Virus record (IMG/VR): IMGVR_UViG_3300006332_000043
Span: 1-23,574 of that record
Length of the DNA stretch: 23,574 nucleotides
DNA from: a virus
Direction: 5' to 3' (one strand)
Under the pieces are notes generated by a model, which made no database searches, was not told where the DNA came from, and saw nothing but the letters and a program-made list of their open reading frames with translations. Every line of letters begins with the position of its first letter. Positions within the stretch are counted from its first letter, which is position 1. Below are positions 1-6,197 of the stretch, one piece after another. The position numbers were made by a program, and so were the translations under genes.

Positions 1-82
1 CCTGCAAAGTTAAACCCGCCAACTTAAACCTGCAAAGTTAAACCTGCGAACTTTAAACCCGCAAAGTTAAACCCGCGAACTC
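1..82. repeat. Tandem array of ~14-bp repeats at the window edge
   Basis: Six consecutive 14-15 bp units start at 1, 15, 29, 43, 58 and 72. Odd units read CCYGCAAAGTTAAA and even units read CCYGCSAACTTTAAA or close variants, so AAGTT and its complement AACTT alternate. This gives dyads such as AAAGTT...AACTTT at 35-54. The array may continue to the left of the window. There are no spacers between units, so it is not a CRISPR array. Possible roles are iterons of an origin, a protein-binding array or a packaging site; the sequence does not decide between them. Confidence 0.85.
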
Positions 83-160
83 ACATTTTTGAAATTTTGA
101 TTTTTCAAAAATTTTTCTTTTTTTTCGCATCCATCCCCGCTGATATCAGAGGGCGCTTAT

Positions 161-376
161 ATGTGCCACTGCGGATGCGTATTGCATGGTGCGGATTGTG
201 TCATATGGTTGTTGGTTTCCTTATTTGTTGTGTCCTTATTGTTTGGTTGTTGTTTGTGTCTCTTATGCTATTCATTATATCGTCGCGTTATTTGGCGTCA
301 ATCACAAAAAGCAGAAAGTTTCTTTTTTTTATATCCTTTTTATTTCTTAAAACGATTGACCGGAAAGTCGTTATAG
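161..376 (+). CDS. Possible small hydrophobic membrane protein
   Basis: This 71-residue frame has an AGAGGG Shine-Dalgarno-like run about 8 bases before its ATG. It contains a cysteine-rich hydrophobic stretch (about residues 13-40), long enough for one or two membrane segments, followed by a basic tail. The DNA is very T-rich, so hydrophobic runs appear in more than one frame. An overlapping frame (ATG at 175, stop at 420) is also hydrophobic and ends 12 bases before the next gene, but it lacks a ribosome-binding site. I cannot tell which, if either, is translated. No family is recognised. If real, it would be the first gene of the accessory operon. Confidence 0.3.
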   Translation: MCHCGCVLHGADCVIWLLVSLFVVSLLFGCCLCLLCYSLYRRVIWRQSQKAESFFFLYPFYFLKRLTGKSL

Positions 377-432
377 TCGATAATTCTATTATTGAGTTAA
401 CACACGATAGTACTAACTGAGGACAGCTAATA

Positions 433-765
433 ATGTTCGAATCACTAAACGATGCATTCGCGAATTATGACAAGTTTGCAACGGCTGAATTCTGCAGCAA
501 TTACATATTTGCTACGGATAAACAGAAACGGGGGCAAGCATGGAAGCGAGTATACGCATATGCGGAATCGGTCAAAATACCGCGCGATGTTATTAAGATG
601 CGAATTTTGGACGTTGAAACAATGCAACGTGAACGACATTGGCAATTCCATGAAGCCCAAGCCCGAGCGAATAAAGCTAAGCAGGAATTACAACAGCGTA
701 CGCGCTTGTTTATTAATGTTGCGGTATTCGCTGCTGTTGTTATTTCGGCAGCGCTGTTTAGTTAA
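433..765 (+). CDS. Small tail-anchored protein of unknown function
   Basis: This 110-residue protein starts at an ATG with GAGGA about 10 bases upstream. It has a hydrophilic, mostly helical N-terminal part. A charged helix (about residues 64-90, rich in E, R, K and Q) looks coiled-coil-prone. It ends in one hydrophobic segment (about residues 91-109), which suggests a C-terminally anchored membrane protein with its body in the cytoplasm. I recognise no family. It precedes the antirestriction gene by 28 bases and probably shares its transcript. Codon use is AT-rich like the three genes after it and unlike the rest of the window. Confidence 0.65.
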   Translation: MFESLNDAFANYDKFATAEFCSNYIFATDKQKRGQAWKRVYAYAESVKIPRDVIKMRILDVETMQRERHWQFHEAQARANKAKQELQQRTRLFINVAVFAAVVISAALFS

Positions 766-793
766 TCACACATATATAAAAGGAATACTAGAA

Positions 794-1333
794 ATGACTA
801 CACAAACAACAAAACCACGAATCTATGTTGCCTGCCTATCGTCTTACAACGAAGGCAGACTCCATGGAAAATGGATTGATTGCAGTTCGGATATTGATGA
901 GATGCACGGCGAAATACAATCCATGCTAGCCGAATCGAAATCATCCTTTGCAGAAGAATGGGAAATTCACGACGTTGACGGTATCTCGTCGCATTTTGTC
1001 CTATACAACGGATTAGACGGAATCGCGGAAGTTATGCAAGCTTCCGAAAATCATGATGGAGACGCGATTGCGGCATATATATCATTCTTTTCAGAATGGG
1101 ATTTAAAGCACTTTGAAGAGGCATATACTGCGTGCATAGAAAGTGCAGTGGGTAGAATTCCACTTAAGCAGTACGCAGTGGATCGTTTTTGGGAATTGAC
1201 CGGTTTTAGGAATTCCACTGTACAGGACGAATTAAGTTGGTATATCGACGAGGACAAAATATTAAGAGAATTTGAAAACGAAAACACCGTCGTCAAATGG
1301 GGGGAATTCTATTACGTATTTCGCTCTTGCTAA
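794..1333 (+). CDS. ardA: Antirestriction protein ArdA
   Basis: ArdA proteins mimic the shape and charge of B-form DNA, bind type I restriction-modification enzymes and block them, protecting incoming phage or plasmid DNA. The 179-residue product has the family hallmarks. Near the N-terminus are RIYVACLSSYNEGRLHGKWI and a DEMHGEIQ..L helix, followed by AEEWEIHDVDG. It is rich in Asp and Glu throughout (EEW, DEDK, ENEN), as expected of a DNA mimic. Its length is close to known ArdA proteins (about 165-185). The frame is open further upstream, but the ATG at 794 follows AAAAGGAA and begins where family homology begins. It lies in an AT-rich operon that looks acquired. Expression early after DNA entry is expected but not shown. 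Confidence 0.92.
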   Translation: MTTQTTKPRIYVACLSSYNEGRLHGKWIDCSSDIDEMHGEIQSMLAESKSSFAEEWEIHDVDGISSHFVLYNGLDGIAEVMQASENHDGDAIAAYISFFSEWDLKHFEEAYTACIESAVGRIPLKQYAVDRFWELTGFRNSTVQDELSWYIDEDKILREFENENTVVKWGEFYYVFRSC

Positions 1334-1364
1334 TTTATAAGCACTTATAAAAGGAACGCTAATT

Positions 1365-2318
1365 ATGACAACTACAAAAACCAAAAAGAGAAATGTAAAA
1401 ATAGACTTTCAAAAAGATTACGCCGAGGAAATAAAGAACGCAAATTGTGTAAAGGTTATAGACTTTCGGCATGGTGCACCAATTGTTCACATTCCACAAG
1501 GTACGACACTGTCCGGCAAATTCACGGCGTCAATTGACTATACAATCCATTGCACTAAGCTTTTAAGCGATGGCGATCAAAATACTAAGCTTGCAAAGTC
1601 TAATAAATCCGATACAGAATACCGGTCTTTCGGATTGTCGTTAGCGCCACACAAAATCAGTGGATATAACACGTGTAAAAATGCCACAACGTGCGCGGAT
1701 ACTTGCTTAGATCTAACCGGTTTACGTTCTGTTTACGAGCGTATACATATAGGCAAAATAGCGCGAACAATAGCATTCTTCAAGCACCGTCGTTGGTTCT
1801 TGAATCGACTAGAAACGGAATTGGAAAATAAATGCAAGCATGGGGTCAAGACCGGATATATACCATGTTTTCGTTTGAATATGTTTTCGGATTTGCCTTG
1901 GGAGCAATTTATAGATATGGAGTACTATTATCGGTATCAGTGCTCGCGCGGGTATTTTTACGATTATACAAAGCGCTTGGAGCGCTCCGGATTACAAGAG
2001 CGTAATTACTGGATTACCGCATCGCGCAGTGAAACTAATAATGCCGGCATTCTAGACTGTCTTAGTCGCGGGATTAATTGTGCTGTTGTATTTGGTTCAA
2101 CTAGAGGCAAGCAACACGTAACACTTCCCGGGATTTGGAACGGATTCACGGTAATTGATGGAGATAAAACAGACCTACGTTTTCTCGACCCACGTGGACG
2201 CAAACACGGTAGGGTAGTTGGATTGACATTAAAAGCAGCATCAACCCGTGAATACTACAATGCGATTGAGTCAGGTTTTGCGATTGATATTCACGCTGAC
2301 GACCATCGGCGCAACTAA
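1365..2318 (+). CDS. GP88/DUF7227-like phage protein with cysteine cluster
   Basis: This 317-residue protein resembles a family common in phages and mobile elements (GP88 / DUF7227 type), whose biochemical role I do not know. Visible hallmarks are SLAPHKISGYNTC followed by a C-x5-C-x3-C cluster (about residues 102-112), then a conserved helix with KIARTIAFF..RRWFLNRLE. After that come R-L-N-M-F-S-D-L-P-W-E (family form RLNGTSDIPWE) and a C-terminal half ending in a basic tail. The cluster suggests metal binding or an iron-sulfur site, which is inference. The start is supported by AAAAGGAAC before the ATG. It follows ardA by 31 bases through a leader nearly identical to that of ardA, so the two are likely co-expressed. 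Confidence 0.8.
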   Translation: MTTTKTKKRNVKIDFQKDYAEEIKNANCVKVIDFRHGAPIVHIPQGTTLSGKFTASIDYTIHCTKLLSDGDQNTKLAKSNKSDTEYRSFGLSLAPHKISGYNTCKNATTCADTCLDLTGLRSVYERIHIGKIARTIAFFKHRRWFLNRLETELENKCKHGVKTGYIPCFRLNMFSDLPWEQFIDMEYYYRYQCSRGYFYDYTKRLERSGLQERNYWITASRSETNNAGILDCLSRGINCAVVFGSTRGKQHVTLPGIWNGFTVIDGDKTDLRFLDPRGRKHGRVVGLTLKAASTREYYNAIESGFAIDIHADDHRRN

Positions 2319-2346
2319 TACCAATTAATAAAAGAGGGTAACAATT

Positions 2347-2688
2347 ATGAAAATTACATTTGAACACTACGCATATTTAAACGAAAAAATACAAGAAACA
2401 CTTGAGAAGTATAATTCTAATAATGAATTAGTCGAACTATACGAAAAGGGCGATACCCTAGTTTTGAATAATGGGTCACCAATAGAGGATATTCACGACA
2501 TATTGATATATCGAAATGCACAGTGCAACGATATACAAAAACGATTTTGTTTCGATATTTTATATCTAACGGATATATCAATATGGATATGTGACAACCT
2601 ATATCCATATTTGAACGATGACCATATCTACTCAGCTCTTAGGAATATATGCCCAATGATCAATACGCCGAGTTGCCGTCTAATCTAG
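2347..2688 (+). CDS. Conserved hypothetical protein
   Basis: This 113-residue protein starts at an ATG with AAAGAGGGT about 7 bases upstream. It begins KITFEHYAYLNEKI..TLEKY, a helical, acidic N-terminal pattern of a kind seen in small phage and plasmid accessory proteins. It is rich in Tyr, Ile and Asp and has five cysteines without an obvious metal motif. No membrane segment or signal peptide is visible. It is the last gene of the AT-rich accessory operon, 28 bases after the GP88-like gene, and is followed at once by a strong terminator. I do not recognise the function. Confidence 0.75.
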   Translation: MKITFEHYAYLNEKIQETLEKYNSNNELVELYEKGDTLVLNNGSPIEDIHDILIYRNAQCNDIQKRFCFDILYLTDISIWICDNLYPYLNDDHIYSALRNICPMINTPSCRLI

Positions 2689-2711
2689 TCAACACCGACA
2701 ATTTAACTGTC

Positions 2712-2745
2712 AACAGGCCTGAATTAACTAATTCAGGCCTGTTTT
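2712..2745 (+). terminator. Rho-independent terminator of the accessory operon
   Basis: A perfect 14-bp stem (AACAGGCCTGAATT paired with AATTCAGGCCTGTT) with a 4-base loop ends in TTTT. It lies 24 bases after the stop of the last rightward accessory gene and would terminate that transcript. Confidence 0.85.
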
Positions 2746-3125
2746 ATGCGCTCGCATCAAAAAACGGATCTCCAGATTAGCCCGTAACGAGCGCAGAACG
2801 TTCATTAGGTATCATAGCCCATAACGCATCTAATCGCGTTAGAACGCATCTCAGAGCCTTACACGCAACTAGTGAACATCCGTGCACTATCTAACATCAC
2901 AACGCATCAACATTGGCTTATATAAACCCTCGCTTATATGATGTGCATATTAGGTGTACAGGTGTACACTAGTGTACATATGTACACCAAGCCCCCAACG
3001 CGGGGGGGGTCAGAGGTACTTCCAAACGGCTCGAATCGCGACAGCCGCCGCGAAGAGCACTTTAATGCCAAAGACTTTATTTATTTATATACATCGGCAT
3101 AGTATTGCAAAAAGTTTCAGCGCAT
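2746..3125. other. Non-coding region between convergent operons
   Basis: I see no convincing gene in this stretch between the two facing terminators. It holds three copies of AACGCATC (2823, 2843 and 2901), the first two exactly 20 bases apart. It also holds two TTATAT boxes near 2929 and 2943, the TGTACA palindrome at 2953-2988, a G8 run at 3002-3009 and an AT-rich stretch near 3069-3090. It could be a cis-acting DNA site (origin, packaging or operator). Confidence 0.6.
2953..2988. promoter_or_regulatory. 36-bp near-perfect palindrome with four TGTACA boxes
   Basis: Boxes TGTACA start at 2955, 2963, 2973 and 2981, with spacing 8-10-8, symmetric about 2970/2971. The two 18-base half sites differ at only two positions. 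Two perfect 16-bp palindromes (2963-2978 and 2972-2987) are nested within it. This is the geometry of a cooperative operator for a dimeric or tetrameric protein, or of a DNA-processing site. The ligand is unknown. Confidence 0.7.
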
Positions 3126-3166
3126 AAAAAAACCGGGGGAGTGGAACACTACTTCTTCTCCCCCGG
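3126..3166 (-). terminator. Rho-independent terminator of the leftward virion operon
   Basis: Read leftward, a 9-bp GC-rich stem (CCGGGGGAG with CTCCCCCGG, 16-base loop) is followed directly by seven Ts (3132-3126). It lies about 50 bases past the stop of the zinc-ribbon gene and ends the leftward transcription unit. Confidence 0.88.
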
Positions 3167-3214
3167 AAAGCCGGCCGGACTTTTGAGACACTTTACGTTT
3201 TCACCGACCCCTGG

Positions 3215-3481
3215 TCAATCGGTTGGAGGCACAAAGATGTATGTGCGGTCGTCACGGATCTGATCACACTCAAGACACCGAGTTCGCCGCCAAATGACGC
3301 GGTTATAAATCTCACCATCCTGGTTAATTCCTGTGAGAGCGAGCTCCCGCTTCTGGTAATACTTGCTGCGTTCGGTGCTTCCACACTTATTGCAACGGGA
3401 CAGCCGCACATCTACTGTCTGCACCTGTGCATTACCTTTACCTTTTGGTCGCCCACGTTTCTTTGTCGTTTTCTTAGCCAT
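3215..3481 (-). CDS. AT-hook and zinc-ribbon small DNA-binding protein
   Basis: This 88-residue protein has a basic N-terminus containing an AT-hook-like core (KKRGRPKGK, residues 7-15). Two CxxC knuckles follow (C30/C33 and C69/C72), with a CNKCGST form typical of zinc ribbons. These features imply DNA binding. The ATG lies 3 bases after the terminase stop and its GGAG Shine-Dalgarno sits within the end of the terminase gene, so translation is probably coupled. It is the last gene of the leftward virion operon. A role as DNA-recognition partner (small-terminase-like) of the neighbouring terminase is possible, since no standard small terminase is seen, but this is inference. A transcription regulator is the alternative. 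Confidence 0.8.
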   Translation of the reverse strand: MAKKTTKKRGRPKGKGNAQVQTVDVRLSRCNKCGSTERSKYYQKRELALTGINQDGEIYNRVIWRRTRCLECDQIRDDRTYIFVPPTD

Positions 3482-3484
3482 CTC

Positions 3485-5527
3485 TTACTCCAAATAAGTT
3501 ACTCGTTTGCGTTTGTATTTCTTAGGGTCTTCCACGTCGTCTGAGTCGCGTTTCGTTGGCGTCATACGCAATCCTGACAGTTTTACTCCGAGCACCGATG
3601 CGGCCACGCATGATCCCGCCAGGCAGTCAAGAAAGTGATTGTCTGGCTTGTTTGGTGGTAACCGCCATTCGTCCACCGTCCGTCCGCGTCCAGCCGTGCG
3701 GATACGGTATTCCGCACAGCATTGGTCTGCAATCATTTGGTGAACCGATGGTTTTGCTTTAAATAGCGTCAGGCTTCCCGCATCGCCAAACGGTTGAGCA
3801 AACCGTGCGTGCAAGAACGATTTCCAGAAATTGCTATCAAATAGCAAGTGGCGGACTACTCGCTTTCCTTTGACCGTCGGGATGCGCCAGTTGTACCCAA
3901 TTCTCTCACCTTTTTTCCGCGAATACTCATTGAACGGTCTACTGGCAGCACCAACGTAGCGACCGTGAGCTGGCATGATTTTCCCGCGATGTTTCGTGTT
4001 GCGACAGAATTGATGCACCAGGTCGGTCGTGAGTCCCCAGTTTGCGTCGATAAGCGTTAAATCGAGAAGAAGCTCTGCTCCGTCATCACGGGTGTATATA
4101 GTGTCATGCAGCTTATCAGTGAGCGTTTCGAGGCCGTGAAATATTGCCCCTTCCAGGCCAGCGCCACGTTTTTTCTGCTGAAGGGTTGTGCGAACTTCGC
4201 GTAATGTGAAGTACCGCAGTTTCTGGTCAGGATAAATTCCGTAGTCAATCACGTAGCCGCTGAAGTTGGGTGCGAATCCGACGACGGTGTAGAACAGTAC
4301 TTTCTGCTGAATGTCGATGAAGCAGGTGAGCTTATCAACGTCGCCAGGGACTTCGCCACGCTTGAGGCCATTCACTTTCTCAGCAATTTCATCGGTCGTT
4401 AAAATATCACTCTGCTCGGAATCGACGACCGGAGCATTCTGGTATTCGGAGAAAAATGCAGACTCATCACGAATGCGAAGGTTGTAGGCGTGCTGGATCG
4501 CTGATAGCTCATCTTCATTGAATCGGTCATACCAGCTGACAATCGCGCCTTTATCCATTTCTTCGCGGTTATCGGCATAGAAGGCGGTTGCCTGGCTACC
4601 GTCGCCATCGGATCGCAATTCCTCCGCACGCCGCTCCGCATATTCATCCCAAAGGTTGGTAGCATCAGGCCACTTGTAGACCATCTTGGTAAGCTCCCCC
4701 TGCCATTCTGGATGCTTTTCCCGATCCAGCATCCGCATCGCCATGTCGTTGTCGCGAATGATTGTGCATGGCATGATGCCGGACATTTTCTGCCCAGGAC
4801 CTGCGAGTCCCAATATGGCGGTCGCAAGGATTGTTTCTCTAGTGACGCATTGTGACGGACTCCGAGCAGATTCGTCCGTCTGCGGGTCATCGCAAATCAC
4901 AAAATCAGGCCGGACAGATTTGCCATCCGGTCGTTTGAATTTCATGCCACGGATACGGCCGGTGATTCCAGCACACTTTACAATCGCGCCGCTCGCAGTC
5001 GACTTAGGTATCGACGGCAGCACGATTTCTTTTGCTGTCCAGGTGATGTGCGTCCGCTTACCTTTGTAAAGCTGACCGCTTGTTCGATTAACGATGCCAT
5101 CAAGTTTTTCAATCGGATAACACACCTCAGGAAAGTCTGCCGCAAGCAACTCATTCACCTCGATCTCGGCCTTAATGGAATCAACCATTTGTGCCGCAGC
5201 GTCTTCACTCGCACCAATCATGCAAATGAATTTTCGGTGGCCGTACAGAATCGCCCATAGCGCCGAGATTTCGCAGAGCGTGGTTTTCCCCGAGCCACGG
5301 GGCATGGCTAATGCAAACAAACCACCGGCCAGCACAGCTCGTTCTATCTTATCGATGACTTTCAGATGGTCGTCCGACCAGGGTATATTGAACACTTCTT
5401 TAAAGTATGTATCGCAGAACTTGCGAAAAGAAGTTTTGCACGACGTTTTACGTCTACCCGAACGCACGCGTGGCAGCGGAGAGATATCGCGTCCGCTTGC
5501 GCTTTGCGCAGCGGTGCGTGTCCGCAT
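3485..5527 (-). CDS. Terminase large subunit, GpA family
   Basis: This is the phage packaging motor and nuclease: it cuts concatemeric DNA and pumps it into the prohead with ATP. The 680-residue length fits lambda GpA-type enzymes. The Walker A region is MPRGSGKTTL (residues 75-84) and the Walker B region is DFVICDDP (208-215, acidic D213/D214). The terminase motif GITGRIRGMKF lies at 187-197. In the nuclease half, FIDIQ and LIDANWGL supply candidate metal-binding acids, and the late HFLDCLAGS motif matches the family C-terminus. The start ATG follows GAGAGA. It lies on the opposite strand from the portal/capsid operon and about 14 kb away, whereas lambda-type order puts it just before the gpW and portal genes. 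Confidence 0.95.
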   Translation of the reverse strand: MRTRTAAQSASGRDISPLPRVRSGRRKTSCKTSFRKFCDTYFKEVFNIPWSDDHLKVIDKIERAVLAGGLFALAMPRGSGKTTLCEISALWAILYGHRKFICMIGASEDAAAQMVDSIKAEIEVNELLAADFPEVCYPIEKLDGIVNRTSGQLYKGKRTHITWTAKEIVLPSIPKSTASGAIVKCAGITGRIRGMKFKRPDGKSVRPDFVICDDPQTDESARSPSQCVTRETILATAILGLAGPGQKMSGIMPCTIIRDNDMAMRMLDREKHPEWQGELTKMVYKWPDATNLWDEYAERRAEELRSDGDGSQATAFYADNREEMDKGAIVSWYDRFNEDELSAIQHAYNLRIRDESAFFSEYQNAPVVDSEQSDILTTDEIAEKVNGLKRGEVPGDVDKLTCFIDIQQKVLFYTVVGFAPNFSGYVIDYGIYPDQKLRYFTLREVRTTLQQKKRGAGLEGAIFHGLETLTDKLHDTIYTRDDGAELLLDLTLIDANWGLTTDLVHQFCRNTKHRGKIMPAHGRYVGAASRPFNEYSRKKGERIGYNWRIPTVKGKRVVRHLLFDSNFWKSFLHARFAQPFGDAGSLTLFKAKPSVHQMIADQCCAEYRIRTAGRGRTVDEWRLPPNKPDNHFLDCLAGSCVAASVLGVKLSGLRMTPTKRDSDDVEDPKKYKRKRVTYLE

Positions 5528-5562
5528 CGTCTCTCGATGTTTGTCGTAATAGGTTGATTCAG

Positions 5563-6195
5563 CTATGAGACAGTCACGGTCTGCGGGTTAGTGAAAGTGT
5601 AATCAGCGTGGCTTGAAAAAGAGTAGTATGTGCCAGCGTCTAAAAACAAAGTCGGGGTTACACCGCTTACATTTGTAATCACCGGCCCGGCCACCACATT
5701 TTGCCCCGCCAAGTCGGTAGTCACATAAACCGTTGCTTCCGCAACAGGATTTGCACTCGAATCAGTAACAGTCAACGTAATTTCATTAGCACCGCTGCCG
5801 ACGCCAATGGTTGTTTTCATCTTTTCAATTTTGAAGCTGAATTCTTCTATTCCTGTACGTGTTGAATCGCCATCGTCGTAAGTGAATTCAAATCGAGCTA
5901 TGCGATCCTGCGTCGTATCATCTTCAATGTCTCCGACCGCAGTGGTATCGCTGGAATCGAGTTCGAGAACATAGTCACCTGATGTGAATGTGCCGCCATT
6001 TACACCGTTAATATTCTGCTTGTTTCGGCTGTTGATAATCGCACCGGATGTGGCGTCATAAAGTGTGACGGTGAAAGTCGTCAGCGAGGTAATAGTCACA
6101 CCCTCAGTGCTTTTCACAGTGCCGGTCAGATTGCAACTTTCGCCGCTCTGGATCGTTATGTAATCGCCTGAGGTGTTTTTGAGTTGAGTAACCAT
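5563..6195 (-). CDS. Virion protein with Ig-like/regulatory-like C-terminal domain
   Basis: This 210-residue protein is rich in Thr, Ser, Gly and Val and almost entirely beta-strand in pattern. The first half (about 1-120) resembles a phage structural beta-sandwich that describes inputs as TSGDYVLELD and FEFTYDDGDSTRTG. The second half (about 135-210, starting TLTVTDSSANPVAEATVYV) looks like a carboxypeptidase-regulatory or Ig-like domain, often found as decoration on tail and fibre proteins. The ATG follows AAAGGTAA and lies 2 bases after the fibre gene stop. Its neighbours (fibre and terminase) support a virion role, for example a baseplate or fibre-associated protein. No specific family is assigned. 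Confidence 0.75.
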   Translation of the reverse strand: MVTQLKNTSGDYITIQSGESCNLTGTVKSTEGVTITSLTTFTVTLYDATSGAIINSRNKQNINGVNGGTFTSGDYVLELDSSDTTAVGDIEDDTTQDRIARFEFTYDDGDSTRTGIEEFSFKIEKMKTTIGVGSGANEITLTVTDSSANPVAEATVYVTTDLAGQNVVAGPVITNVSGVTPTLFLDAGTYYSFSSHADYTFTNPQTVTVS

Positions 6196-6197
6196 AT

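Noticed and set aside
1-82. CRISPR array
   Set aside because: Units are 14-15 bp and directly adjacent with no spacers, and no cas genes are present.
97-420. A hydrophobic frame from a TTG start at 97
   Set aside because: The TTG lies in a T-rich tract without a ribosome-binding site; a later ATG in the frame (175) remains only as an alternative to the 161-376 call.
2953-2988. Telomere-resolution site of a linear plasmid prophage
   Set aside because: The palindrome is suggestive, but no protelomerase is seen and the phage has a normal integrase with an attP.
4399-4890. A 163-codon leftward frame inside the terminase gene
   Set aside because: It is an out-of-frame shadow of a gene with clear Walker motifs.
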